The notes: generated by a model from the sequence alone, not told the origin. Shown: positions 8,076 to 16,851, counted from the stretch's first letter. The stretch: DNA of 64,000 bases from CAZKWG01 sp964615375 (GCA_964615375.1 CAZTOW010000027.1:1-64000), one strand, 5' to 3'. A program made the numbers and translations.

Positions 8076-8810
8076 ATGCAGCAGCGCTACCTGACCCCCG
8101 AGAGCCCGGCCATGGGCCGCCGTGTCCACCTCTGGTGTTACGGGCACTTCGGCCTCCCCGTCCTGGTCTTCCCCAGCGCCGCGGGCTTCGCCCACGAGTG
8201 GAGCGCCAAGGGCATGATCGAGGTGCTGGAGCCCTTCCTGCTGGGCGGGAAGGTCAAGCTCTACTGCCCGGAGAGCAACGTCGGCGAGACCTGGACGAAG
8301 AAGGAGGGCACGCTGGCCGAGCGCATGGAGCGCCACCGGGCCTACGAGCGCTTCATCACCGACGAGCTGGTCCCCTTCATCCGGCAGGACTGCCGCTGGC
8401 CGGACGCGCCCATCCTGGCGACCGGCTGCAGCCTGGGCGCCACCTACGCCGCCAACTTCGCCCTCAAGCGCCCCGAGCTCTTCTCCCGCGCGTTGTGTAT
8501 GAGCGGGCGCTACCTCGCCACCGCCCTGACCGGGGGCGAGACCAACACCGACGTGTACTTCAACAACCCGCTCGCCTATGTGCGCGGCCTCAACGGCGAG
8601 GGCCTCGCCCGGGTCCGGTCCACGCACCTCACCCTCGTGTGTGGCCAGGGGCCGTGGGAGGAGGGCTGCATCGAGGAGACCATCGCGCTGGGGGAGCTGC
8701 TGCGCCAGAAGGGGATCCCGTCCGAGACGGACATCTGGGGGAAGGACTCGCGCCACGACTGGGACTGGTGGCAGAAGCAGGTGGTGTACCATTTTGGGAG
8801 GATGTTCTGA
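8076..8810 (+). CDS. Alpha/beta-hydrolase-fold putative esterase
   Basis: 244 residues from the ATG at 8076; upstream in-frame codons lack conserved sequence. The fold resembles the esterase-D/antigen-85 group: a beta-rich start (HLWCYGHFGLPVLVFPSAAG), the nucleophile elbow TGCSLGATYAA with Ser in GCSLG, and a late histidine in DSRHDWDWW. No signal peptide is visible, so it is probably cytoplasmic. The substrate is unknown. It is divergent from the lipoprotein/phosphoesterase operon and followed after 100 bases by the HEVGH protein gene. Confidence 0.75.
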   Translation: MQQRYLTPESPAMGRRVHLWCYGHFGLPVLVFPSAAGFAHEWSAKGMIEVLEPFLLGGKVKLYCPESNVGETWTKKEGTLAERMERHRAYERFITDELVPFIRQDCRWPDAPILATGCSLGATYAANFALKRPELFSRALCMSGRYLATALTGGETNTDVYFNNPLAYVRGLNGEGLARVRSTHLTLVCGQGPWEEGCIEETIALGELLRQKGIPSETDIWGKDSRHDWDWWQKQVVYHFGRMF

Positions 8811-8912
8811 GGGAATTGACATAGCGTCCCCCGCGAATTGCGCGCGCTTGCAAGTCTCCGCGCTCGGTGAGAGGATCGAGGGGCGGTCCTCATCGGGTCG
8901 CCAGGGGATTGC

Positions 8913-10895
8913 ATGACCGCCTACGCCCAAGAGGTCTTCCCAAAGGAGCAGAAGCACGAACAGGAGCCGGAGGCGTCGCCAGCGGAGGGCCCCGGTTACC
9001 TCGGAGCGGCCATGACGCCCGCGGGTGCCTTTGCCCGCCAGACCTTTGGCGGGAACGACTGGGTGAAGTCGTTGCTGTCGTCGCAGGCGGGGCCCGAAGG
9101 GCTGGGGAGCGGGCTCGACTTCCTCGACCTCGCCGCGCAGGTGAGCGGGGAGAACATGTGCCGTGTCGATCAGCCTCCGGCCGCGGACCAGGAGGCGGAG
9201 AACGACCGAAAGATCGACGACGCGATCTCGAAGGTCACGGACCGCATGTCCTATGGGCTCTTCGACTGGGCGGTGACGGACAATGACGCTCGGGAGTCCA
9301 TCAAGACGCTGAGCGACCTCCCCCCCGAACTGCAGGGGAAGGCGATCGCGAAGATGGACAAGACCTCCTTCGACCGGCTGCTGGAGAACACCACGCAGCT
9401 CGACAAGGAGAGCTTCAAGACGCTCATGGACAACACGCACGATCCAGAGCGAAAGCTCAAGCTCTGGGCGGAGTATCACAAGGCGAAGGTCGCCAACGAC
9501 GCGGATCGCGACAAAAAGGACGAGGGCGGCTGGTGGGGCAAGACCGACGAGCAGAAACAGAACATCATCACGAACGATCAGCGGAAGAAGATCGTCGACT
9601 CCAACAACAAGGAGGTCCAGGACGAGGTCGACGCCGCGATGAAGCAGCTCGCGGATGGCAAGCTGACGGAGAAGGATGTCCAGAGCCTCATCGACCGAAA
9701 GACGAAAGAGGCTGACATCGAGCGCAAATACAACATCAACCTCACCAACGACTTCGGACAGAAAGGCGACAAGGACAACCCGTCCACCGAGCGACGCACC
9801 TGGAGCTCGGCAGAGCTCGACCAGATCTCCGGCGCGCTCGACCGCATGCCGCCGGGCGACGTCACGAACAAGAGCTCGCTCCGGGAGATTCGCCGAGAGG
9901 CCTCCGCGAAGGAGAAGGACGCCGCCGGGAACTGGACAGATCGCAAGAGCACCGGGGCGGACGCAGGAGGTGGGCGCATCCGAGTCTTTGACACGGGCAC
10001 GGGTTGGGACCCCGCCGCGGGCACCAACAAGTCTCCCGCGCCCTGGCGCACCCAGGCCAACAGCGAGCTGGCCGGACATCTCCCAGGAGGAACGGGCAAC
10101 AAGGCCCCGCTGAGCCTGATCGAGGAGGTGCTTACGCACGAGGTCGGCCACACGGTCCACCAGGGTGACAACGCCCTCTGGAACGACTGGCGCGCCATCA
10201 ACGGTTGGGAGAACCTGGGCAAGGACGCCCTCCGTCAACGCCTCATCGACGACGCGAAGGCGAACGGGAAGAGCCAGGCGGACGCGGAGAAAGACGCGGA
10301 CAAGAGCATCGGCGACATGGAGGCGAAGCGCAAGGACCATTACGGCTCGCGCCCCACGGTCACCAGCGGCGCGAAGACTTATGAGGTCAACCCCTATGGA
10401 GGAGACTTCCTGGGGGTGCAGAAGGGCGCCATCCCGGGGGGCACAGAGTGGGGCTACGCCCTCAGCAACCCGGAGGATCACTTCGCGGAGGTCTACGCGA
10501 AGGCCATCCACCAGCCCGAGGGCCTCTACAAGGATCTCGTCAGCGGCCCGAAGTCCGATCTGAACACGAAGGAAGGCAAGCTCAAGGACCAGAAGGACCG
10601 CATCGAGGGCATGAAGGCAGCCGGGGCGACGCCGGACGAGATCAAGAAGGAGGAGGAGCTCCAGAAGACCCTGGAGACGGAGGTCGCCGACGCGCGCGCC
10701 GCCGCGGAGACCCGCCAGAAGCAGTGGGACTTCTTCCGCCAGCGCGTGTTCAAGACGGATGACAAGGACATCCAGGCGCTCAACGCGCCCCCCGGCAAGG
10801 AGGACGTCTACAAGGAGTACAAGGCGAAGGCGACGATGTGTCAGACTCCCCAACAGCTCGCGGATCTCCGCGCGGCGTACAAGGACAAGCTCTGA
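8913..10895 (+). CDS. HEVGH zinc-metalloprotease-like effector candidate
   Basis: 660 residues, no signal peptide or membrane helix. Residues 95-200 are helical and charged (a DLPPELQGKAIAKMD type repeat). The zinc motif HEVGH lies at 409-413 and a likely third ligand is Glu526 or Glu521 in NPEDHFAEVYAKA, as in gluzincins. The C-terminus is a charged coiled coil (about 545-610). The protein is rich in Lys and Asp, unlike its neighbours. Similar zincins occur in exported toxins and contractile-injection effectors, but no injection or secretion genes are visible here, so effector status is inference. The Tat lipoprotein gene follows after 14 bases. Confidence 0.65.
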   Translation: MTAYAQEVFPKEQKHEQEPEASPAEGPGYLGAAMTPAGAFARQTFGGNDWVKSLLSSQAGPEGLGSGLDFLDLAAQVSGENMCRVDQPPAADQEAENDRKIDDAISKVTDRMSYGLFDWAVTDNDARESIKTLSDLPPELQGKAIAKMDKTSFDRLLENTTQLDKESFKTLMDNTHDPERKLKLWAEYHKAKVANDADRDKKDEGGWWGKTDEQKQNIITNDQRKKIVDSNNKEVQDEVDAAMKQLADGKLTEKDVQSLIDRKTKEADIERKYNINLTNDFGQKGDKDNPSTERRTWSSAELDQISGALDRMPPGDVTNKSSLREIRREASAKEKDAAGNWTDRKSTGADAGGGRIRVFDTGTGWDPAAGTNKSPAPWRTQANSELAGHLPGGTGNKAPLSLIEEVLTHEVGHTVHQGDNALWNDWRAINGWENLGKDALRQRLIDDAKANGKSQADAEKDADKSIGDMEAKRKDHYGSRPTVTSGAKTYEVNPYGGDFLGVQKGAIPGGTEWGYALSNPEDHFAEVYAKAIHQPEGLYKDLVSGPKSDLNTKEGKLKDQKDRIEGMKAAGATPDEIKKEEELQKTLETEVADARAAAETRQKQWDFFRQRVFKTDDKDIQALNAPPGKEDVYKEYKAKATMCQTPQQLADLRAAYKDKL

Positions 10896-10909
10896 GGGCC
10901 AGGCGGGAC

Positions 10910-11941
10910 ATGATGCGGAGGCGCGACGTGCTCAAGGGAGTCGGAGCAACCCTGATCCTCGGGTGTGACCGCGTGGTCCAGCCCACCAGCGGGGCGCCCG
11001 CACCCATCCCACCCCTATCCCCCACGCAGCCCGCTCCCATCGAGGCGCCCGGCATCACCCGGAGCCGGCGCGGGGATCGGATCGCCCTCGGCGGGGCGGG
11101 CCTCGGGCAGCTTCGAGAGCGCGCGTTGCTGGTCCGCGGCGAGGACGGGGTGCTCCACCTCGAGCTGCCCATGGAGGCGACCTATGGACTCGCGGGGCTG
11201 CCTGACGGCGCGCTGCTCGCGCTCGGCCGCGTCGATGGCGTCGACGTGGCCATGCGCGTCTCCGCCCAGCGTGTCGTGGAGCGTCACCCTGTGCTGGTGA
11301 TCACGGGCGAGGACCCGGTAGGTGTGCTCCCCGAGCCGGGGGCCAGCGACGCCTTCTGGATCCTCTCGCCCGACCGGACGAGGGCCTGGCGCACGTCGCT
11401 CATGGAGCGCTACGGTCGGCTGGACGTGCTCGTCGCCCGAGAGCTCGACAACCCAGGAAGGGGGGACGTCGTGCCCCTCCGCGGGGGAGCCCTACTGCAG
11501 GCCGTCATCGGGGGGCTGCAGGTCGTGGACGCGAGCGGCCAGGTCCACCCCGTGCCCTGGAGCACCGCCCAGACCCTGGAGCGCGTCAGCCCTGGCCCCG
11601 AGGGATCGGCCTGGGCGCTGGCGCTCGACGGACAGCTCACCCGGGTCGATCTGGCGGGCGGCGCCGTCCTCGCGGAGCGCGCCATCCCCGGCCAGGGGGT
11701 CGCGCTCTCCTCCGATGACCAGGGCGTGGCCGCGATCACCGCCCAGCGCGCGACGGGGGGCGAGCTGAGCTGGACGCTCACCGTGTTGGACACCCATGGG
11801 CGCGAGCTGTTCCAACACACGGAACAGGGAGAGTCGCCACGCAGTCTGACCCTCTCGTCACACGTCGTCGTGGCGGGCGACGCCGCGCGTCTTCGCGTGC
11901 TGGGGCGTGCGGACGGCCGCCTCCGCTTCTCGGAGGGTTGA
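10910..11941 (+). CDS. Tat-type lipoprotein, beta-propeller-like
   Basis: 343 residues from the ATG at 10910 (a second ATG follows at once); the longer frame starts inside the previous gene. The N-terminus has a twin-arginine motif (RRRDVLKG) and a lipobox LILGC, so folded export by Tat and lipid anchoring are expected. After a Pro-rich linker, the body has repeated short beta segments (LPDGALLALG, GGLQVVDASG, ALDGQLTRVD) suggesting a small propeller. No enzyme motif is seen. The stop is 7 bases before the likely start of the kinase gene, so the three genes 8913-14360 may be one operon. Confidence 0.7.
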   Translation: MMRRRDVLKGVGATLILGCDRVVQPTSGAPAPIPPLSPTQPAPIEAPGITRSRRGDRIALGGAGLGQLRERALLVRGEDGVLHLELPMEATYGLAGLPDGALLALGRVDGVDVAMRVSAQRVVERHPVLVITGEDPVGVLPEPGASDAFWILSPDRTRAWRTSLMERYGRLDVLVARELDNPGRGDVVPLRGGALLQAVIGGLQVVDASGQVHPVPWSTAQTLERVSPGPEGSAWALALDGQLTRVDLAGGAVLAERAIPGQGVALSSDDQGVAAITAQRATGGELSWTLTVLDTHGRELFQHTEQGESPRSLTLSSHVVVAGDAARLRVLGRADGRLRFSEG

Positions 11942-11948
11942 GGGGAGC

Positions 11949-14360
11949 GTGGCGCGCGGCTATGCAGAGGGGGTGAGCCCGGACTCCTCCCCCGTTGCCG
12001 ACCTTGCCAGACTCCTCGCCGCGGCCTTCTCCGCCGACGAGCTCCGCCGCTTCGTGCGCGAGCTCGCCGAGGGCGAGGCGCTCGCGCGGGAGCTGCCCGA
12101 GGGCGCGGTCAGTCCGACCCAGATGGGCGACGAGGTGGCGGGCCTGCTCCACCGCCACCACCGCACTCAGGATGAGCGCCTTTGGCGTGCCCTTTTCAAG
12201 GCTCGGCCAGCCTTCGGGCCGCAAATCGTAGCGCTCAGAGGCCGCCTTAACGCCGTCGCAGAGGACTTCCCGGGCTACATCGACCTGAAACAGGTGGGGC
12301 GGGGCGGATCAGGGATCGTCTACGAGGTGATCGACCGCAGCGCCGGCGTGAAGCGCGCGATCAAGCTGGCCGATCCACTCCGCGGGCCCGCCGGACGGGA
12401 GCGCCTGGAGCGGGAGTACCGGCTGCTGGCCGGGGTGGAGCACCCGGCGCTGCTGCGCGTCTACCACCTCGTCCTGGAGCCCCACAGGGCCTGGATGGTC
12501 TGCGAGCACCTGGGGGGCGGCAGCCTGCAGGAGCGCATCCAACGACGGGAGCCCTGGCCCGACCTGAAGCTGGCCCGCCTGGGCGCCGAGCTGGCCGGCG
12601 CGCTCGCGGCGCTGCACCGGCTCAATCCGCCCGTCCTGCACCTCGACCTCAAGCCCGAGAACATCCTGTTCGACGATCAGGATCGGCCCCGACTCATCGA
12701 TCTCGGCCACGCGCAGGAGGAGATCCACGCCTATCGCACGGGCGCCCCGGTCCACCCCTACCTGGCTCCCGAGCTCCTGCTCCCCGAGCCCCCTCCCCCC
12801 AACCCCCGGATGGATCAGTACAGCCTCTGCAAGATCCTCCTGCGCCTCGCGCTCCCCGAGCCCATCGGGGAGTGGCCCGAGCGCCCCGAAGAGGTCCGCG
12901 CCCGTCTCTCGGGGCGCGATCCTGCCCTGGTCGAAATCCTGATCCAAGGCCGTGCGCGGAGCCCCGGTGATCGCTTCCCCGACACCGCAGCCCTGGAAGC
13001 CGCCTGGAAGCGGATCCTGGAGGCGAACGAAGACCGGCGGCGCCAGGAGGCCGAGCGACGCCGCGTCGAGGAGAGGAAGAGGCTCGAGACCACACTGGCG
13101 GAGGTGGAGAAGCGCCTCGTGCTGACCAGCGGCGAGTTGGAACGCCAGCGCGAGGCGAGGGACAAGACCGCAAGCGTGGCGCGCGAGGCCGAGGCGCGGG
13201 CGCGGCGGGCGGAGGAGGCCCAGGCGCGCGTAGGGGAGGCGCGGGCCCGGGAGCGCGCGGCGAAGGCGCGGACGCGCCTCGGGCGGCTGGGTCTGGTGAT
13301 GGTGGGCGCGATGATCGGCGTGGGCGGGGTGCTGTTGGATGCTGGGATCAGTAGGTTGGCGGAGCGGAGCCGCATCGTGATCGAAGGCGACTTGAAGCGC
13401 CCCGCAGTCCCTGCGTCGCTCCAAGAACCTATTGGCGCTGTCGGTTCCTCCCCGATCGGCGCGCCCACCGGTCGCAGTCGTATCGTGACGATTGGACTCT
13501 GGACAGAGTTTCGCTTTCTCGAGCTCTCTGCCGGAGAGTTCGATATGGGTAGCACAAATGGCAAAGGAACCGATTACGAACGCCCGCTCCATCGTGTCCG
13601 CCTGACCGGGCCAATCTGGCTCGCCCAAAGCGAGGTGACACAGGGGCAGTGGCGGGCGGTGGTCTGGGAGGCGCGGGCAGCGAAGGACACGGAGGCCGCA
13701 GGTCTGAACTGGGCAACCTCCGCATTCACAGAGGATGATCTCCCCGTGGAGGCCGTGAGCTGGTGCGATGTGGTGCGCTTCGCGAACGCCCTGTCCCGCC
13801 TGGAGGGCCTTGAGCCGGCCTACATCGTGGGCGCGGACTGCGAGCAGGGGGGGGCGGTGAGCTGGTCACGGGGCGCGAGCGGCTACCGTCTGCCGACGGA
13901 GGCGGAGTGGGAATACGCGGCGCGGGCGGGTCAGGCGACGGTCTATGGGACCGGGAACACGGAGGCGGACCTTGGGCGGGCTGGCTGGTACGACGGGAAT
14001 AGCGCGGGTCGGACGCACGCAGTGTGTACGGCAGCGGAGCAGCCCTGGGGCCTTTGCGACCTGCACGGGAATGTGTGGGAGTGGGTATGGGACGGGTTCG
14101 GTCCTTACGATCCGGCCTCTGAGGTGAGAGATCCAGTCGGCGTTCCAAGCGCCTCATACCACGTCTTCCGCGGTGGCTCGTCCACCAACACAGCCGAGCG
14201 GGCGCGCGCCGCCTCCCGGGCCAGAACCCTCCCTTCCGGGCAACTCGAGCACCTGGGTTTCCGGCTGGTCCTGCCGGCCGCCGTTCCGGTCCCCCCGGGC
14301 GGATCTGGGCCAACGCAGAACTTCACCCCCACCCCCCCGTCAACCACGTCAGGATCATGA
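11949..14360 (+). CDS. EAD-Ser/Thr kinase-coiled coil-FGE/SUMF1-like protein
   Basis: About 803 residues from GTG 11949, just after the previous stop with a GAGGGGA ribosome site; GTG 11907 or 11973 are alternatives. Residues 14-100 match the death-like effector-associated domains of bacterial conflict proteins (AFSADELRRFVRELAEGE, then ELPEGAVSP and ARPAFGPQI). A kinase domain follows (about 111-370) with GRGGSG, Lys139, catalytic HLDLKPEN (Asp233) and IDLG in place of DFG (Asp251). Then come a coiled coil (380-455), a membrane helix, and a SUMF1/FGE-like domain (about 530-790) with GYRLPTEAEWEYAARAG, HGNVWEW and LGFRLV. The FGE active-site cysteine pair is absent, so it is probably a binding domain. 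Confidence 0.8.
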   Translation: MARGYAEGVSPDSSPVADLARLLAAAFSADELRRFVRELAEGEALARELPEGAVSPTQMGDEVAGLLHRHHRTQDERLWRALFKARPAFGPQIVALRGRLNAVAEDFPGYIDLKQVGRGGSGIVYEVIDRSAGVKRAIKLADPLRGPAGRERLEREYRLLAGVEHPALLRVYHLVLEPHRAWMVCEHLGGGSLQERIQRREPWPDLKLARLGAELAGALAALHRLNPPVLHLDLKPENILFDDQDRPRLIDLGHAQEEIHAYRTGAPVHPYLAPELLLPEPPPPNPRMDQYSLCKILLRLALPEPIGEWPERPEEVRARLSGRDPALVEILIQGRARSPGDRFPDTAALEAAWKRILEANEDRRRQEAERRRVEERKRLETTLAEVEKRLVLTSGELERQREARDKTASVAREAEARARRAEEAQARVGEARARERAAKARTRLGRLGLVMVGAMIGVGGVLLDAGISRLAERSRIVIEGDLKRPAVPASLQEPIGAVGSSPIGAPTGRSRIVTIGLWTEFRFLELSAGEFDMGSTNGKGTDYERPLHRVRLTGPIWLAQSEVTQGQWRAVVWEARAAKDTEAAGLNWATSAFTEDDLPVEAVSWCDVVRFANALSRLEGLEPAYIVGADCEQGGAVSWSRGASGYRLPTEAEWEYAARAGQATVYGTGNTEADLGRAGWYDGNSAGRTHAVCTAAEQPWGLCDLHGNVWEWVWDGFGPYDPASEVRDPVGVPSASYHVFRGGSSTNTAERARAASRARTLPSGQLEHLGFRLVLPAAVPVPPGGSGPTQNFTPTPPSTTSGS

Positions 14361-14448
14361 TCTCCGGCCTCCAACAAGCGCCCACCCCCCTCTCACCCCC
14401 GAGCGCGGCGACGAGACCTCGACCCGCCACGACCCCTCTCGCGCCGAC

Positions 14449-14480
14449 TCCGCGCCCTCCGCGCCCTCCGCGGTAAAACG
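14449..14480. repeat. Intergenic CGCGGAGGG-type repeat element
   Basis: On the minus strand this reads as tandem GCGGAGGGC units next to TTTTACC, resembling the widespread dispersed element built on ACCGCGGAGGCGCGGAG that occurs between genes in several phyla. It lies between the kinase gene and the broken RloB gene; the rest of 14361-14552 shows no gene. Confidence 0.4.
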
Positions 14481-14552
14481 CCCGAAATACCTCACCTCCT
14501 GACCAAATCGCAGACCATCGGACACACCAGATCGAGTCGCTCTCCTCGCCCC

Positions 14553-14906
14553 TCACCCAGCCCCGCCCGAACGCCCCACCTGAGCCGCGATCTCGTTCAA
14601 CCGGGTCACCAGCACATCCACCGATGTGGCTGGGCAGGTCTCCGCGGGCGTCGCTCCTGCCACCTCCGCCCTCAGGCGCTGCGCATGCCTCAGCGCCTCC
14701 AATAGCGCGATCCGCGAGCACGCCCCGTTGACCTCCGCGGCCGGGAAGCTGTCCCGGTCGAACACGCACCAGACCTCGTCGTACTCCTGGCTCCTGCTGA
14801 GCCGCTCTGCCTCGCTGACCAGCTTGAGCGACGCTCAGGAGTCGGGGGACAGGTTGGCGCGTCCCGACCGCGCGCCCCAGCGTGCCGCCCGATCTCCGCG
14901 ACTCAC
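14553..14906 (-). pseudogene. RloB/AbiLii-like pseudogene (copy 2)
   Basis: Read from GTG 14906, which overlaps the ATPase stop as GTGA, the frame gives MSRGDRAARWGARSG, close to the start of copy 1, then meets TGA after 23 codons. The same frame continues with EYDEVWCVFDRDSFPAAEVN, the RloB core, then jumps to the family's C-terminal region (EALRHAQRLRAE, ATSVDVLVTRLNE) and stops at 14553. The block around VCEG is deleted on one side and the NPCFELW region on the other. It is a decayed partner gene; an open 70-residue frame remains downstream of 14765 but is unlikely to be functional. Confidence 0.75.
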
Positions 14907-16225
14907 GAGCCATGCTCGACCGCCCCCCGACGCGCGAACCCACCCAGCCAGGGGAGCGCGCCATAACGACCTGCGAGATAACTCTTCTGGAAAGCCTCAT
15001 CCTGCCGCACCCCCTGGAACTCGGCCAGAGAGAAGAGGCGGCTCGCGCCAGCAGGGTCCTTGTCCATGAACCAGACCTGGTCACGACGGAAGCGCTCAGG
15101 GCTGAGGAGCGACACGTCATGCGTCGCGAAGACGAGCTGAGCCCGCCTCGCCGCCGGCTCCGGGGAATGGAACTGATCCACGATGGCCGCCGTGAGCAGC
15201 GGGTGGAGCCTGGCGTCCAGCTCGTCGACGACCAGCGGATCACCGGCCTTCAGGGTGTCCGCGATCGCGCCCGCGAGCCGGAACAGCTTCTGCGTGCCGT
15301 CCGACTCCTGTCGCGACAGGGAGAAGCTCACCTGATCCCTCACCTCTCCCGCCGCCCCTCTCCTCGACCGCAACGTGGAGACCACGGGCATCTCCTTGGC
15401 GCTCGATCCGAGGATGAGCTCGCGGACAGCCTCGGGGAGCGCCGCGGGCAGCGTCTCCTGAAGCGGACGATATTGGACGGAGACCTCCTCGATCCCCAGA
15501 TCCGCGCCCCGCAGGATGCCCAGCACGTCCGGCCTCAGGCCGGGCCCCGCCCGACCTGCCAGGATGTCCGCCGTGTATCGGTCCATCCACTCCCCATGCA
15601 GGGGGTGATGATGCGCCGCCGTCAACAAGCCCAGGCGCTGGAACCAGCTCACGACACGCCGAGCGATCTCCCCGTTGAACGCCTCGCAGACGGAGATGAA
15701 CAGCGCGTTCTCTCTCGTCTTCGACTCCAACCGCCGCCCCTCCGGGAAGGACCGCCCAAGCTCGATCCGCTCTCCCACACGCCGGAAGAGGCGCGTCTCT
15801 CGCGGGGTGGACAGGGCGCGCGAATACAGCCACTCCTCCCGGATCTTCTCCGCGTGCAGATCCACGCCGTAGCGGTACTGGACGGACTGGGCCACGAACA
15901 CGACCTCGAGCCGGGTCGGGAGCGTGATGGAGGTCTCATCGAGCAGGAAGGGCTCAACCGGCAGGCTCGTGTCCCGTCCGACCTCTCGAGCAGAATTGAG
16001 GACGAGCCAGCGCAGCGCGGACAGGGCGAGGACGATGTTCGACTTGCCGCTCGCGTTCGGGCCATAGATCACGGCGCTGCGCAGGACCTTGCGCCCGTCC
16101 TCGAGCGTGGCGAGGGTCCGCGCGTCCAGGTCCTCCGATGGGCTGCGGAGGTGGGTGCCGAGCATGCTCAGCGTCACGGGCTCCCGAATCGAACGATAGT
16201 TGCCGATGGAGAACTCCAGGAGCAT
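14903..16225 (-). CDS. RloA/AbiLi-type AAA ATPase (copy 2)
   Basis: 440 residues, paralogous to the ATPase at 339-1616. The N-terminus MLLEFSIGNYRSIREP leads to Walker A GPNASGKSN, later SDGTQKLF, Walker B PLVVDELDARLHP, the ATHDVSLL switch, and the closing RDQVWFMDKD and GRYGALPWLGG blocks, so it looks intact. It overlaps the broken RloB gene by GTGA. An intact ATPase with a decayed partner suggests either a relic defence module or an ATPase with another partner. No mobility gene is visible nearby. Confidence 0.85.
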   Translation of the reverse strand: MLLEFSIGNYRSIREPVTLSMLGTHLRSPSEDLDARTLATLEDGRKVLRSAVIYGPNASGKSNIVLALSALRWLVLNSAREVGRDTSLPVEPFLLDETSITLPTRLEVVFVAQSVQYRYGVDLHAEKIREEWLYSRALSTPRETRLFRRVGERIELGRSFPEGRRLESKTRENALFISVCEAFNGEIARRVVSWFQRLGLLTAAHHHPLHGEWMDRYTADILAGRAGPGLRPDVLGILRGADLGIEEVSVQYRPLQETLPAALPEAVRELILGSSAKEMPVVSTLRSRRGAAGEVRDQVSFSLSRQESDGTQKLFRLAGAIADTLKAGDPLVVDELDARLHPLLTAAIVDQFHSPEPAARRAQLVFATHDVSLLSPERFRRDQVWFMDKDPAGASRLFSLAEFQGVRQDEAFQKSYLAGRYGALPWLGGFARRGAVEHGS

Positions 16226-16280
16226 CGCCGTCCCTCCAGGGAGTGATCTCGCACGCCCTCAACGATCAGGCTATCAATTC

Positions 16281-16295
16281 TGCGGAAAATTCGCA
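16281..16295 (-). promoter_or_regulatory. Inverted repeat upstream of ATPase copy 2
   Basis: Near-palindrome TGCGGAAAATTCGCA, 56 bases before the ATPase start, in an AT-rich stretch. Read on the minus strand it shares TTCCGCA with the repeat upstream of copy 1, and a GATAG stretch follows in both. It is a candidate shared operator or promoter element. Confidence 0.35.
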
Positions 16296-16317
16296 AATCT
16301 GACCACCTTAGCGCACC

Positions 16318-16851
16318 CTACTCCCCCTTCCCCTCCTCCACCCCCAGCGGCGGCCTCCCCTCCGCCACCCAGCGCTCGTACTCCGCCAGCAGGCTCTCCC
16401 CCTCGACCTCCCCGCGCATCCGGGCCTGCGCCCGCAGCACGCCCACGCCGCGCCGCCAGACCACACAGCCGTCCGCGTCGCGATAGTCCGCGTTGGTCTG
16501 CGTGAACTCTGCGTCTTCCGGCGGGCAGAGGCGGTAGGGTCGGCGTCGGTCCCAGGCGCCAAGGCCGGCGTCGGCGGGCGCGGCGAGCCCCAGCTCCACC
16601 ACCACGTCCAGGCGGCCCTCCTGGGGGACCGCCTCCTTGCGCAGCACGGTGGCCCGCGGGAACTCCGCCTCGAAGCTCCCCTCCGGGATGAGCTTCGTCA
16701 GCAGGGTCGTCAGGTCGTCCCGGCCTTCTCCCCGGAGATCCTGCCAGGTGATCGTGGCCTTTCCCGCGCGAAGGTCGATGACGTAGTCGACGCGGGCGTA
16801 GTCCACGCAGCCGCAGAGCAGGAGCAGGAGGGCAGGCGAGAGAGACCTCAT
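16318..16851 (-). CDS. Lipoprotein, unknown function
   Basis: 177 residues. The signal ends LLLCGC, giving a lipid cysteine at residue 15. The mature part has a beta-rich first half (VDYVIDLRAGKATITWQD, then EAEFPRATVLRKE) and an acidic helical C-terminus. Two further cysteines in the middle (RLCPP and DGCVV) may pair. I do not recognise the family. The ATG overlaps the stop of the upstream lipoprotein gene (ATGA, 16848-16851), so the two proteins are coupled and probably act together at the envelope. Confidence 0.65.
   Translation of the reverse strand: MRSLSPALLLLLCGCVDYARVDYVIDLRAGKATITWQDLRGEGRDDLTTLLTKLIPEGSFEAEFPRATVLRKEAVPQEGRLDVVVELGLAAPADAGLGAWDRRRPYRLCPPEDAEFTQTNADYRDADGCVVWRRGVGVLRAQARMRGEVEGESLLAEYERWVAEGRPPLGVEEGKGE

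Noticed and set aside
7959..10853. 964-residue open frame on the minus strand across the HEVGH gene
   Set aside because: It is antisense to a gene with clear motifs and good codon use. High GC makes long empty frames; its residues show only Leu/Val/Arg-rich shadow sequence.
8913..10895. Extracellular contractile injection or type VI cluster
   Set aside because: No sheath, tube, spike, AAA or baseplate genes are present; only the effector-like protein.
13500..14360. Diversity-generating retroelement target in the SUMF1-like domain
   Set aside because: Variable proteins of these elements are often SUMF1-like, but no reverse transcriptase or template repeat is visible and the C-terminus lacks a run of AAY-type codons.
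14553..14765. Intact 70-residue gene starting at 14765
   Set aside because: Its first residues are the RloB core and in-frame homologous sequence continues upstream to the GTG at 14906, interrupted by TGA, so it is part of a pseudogene.
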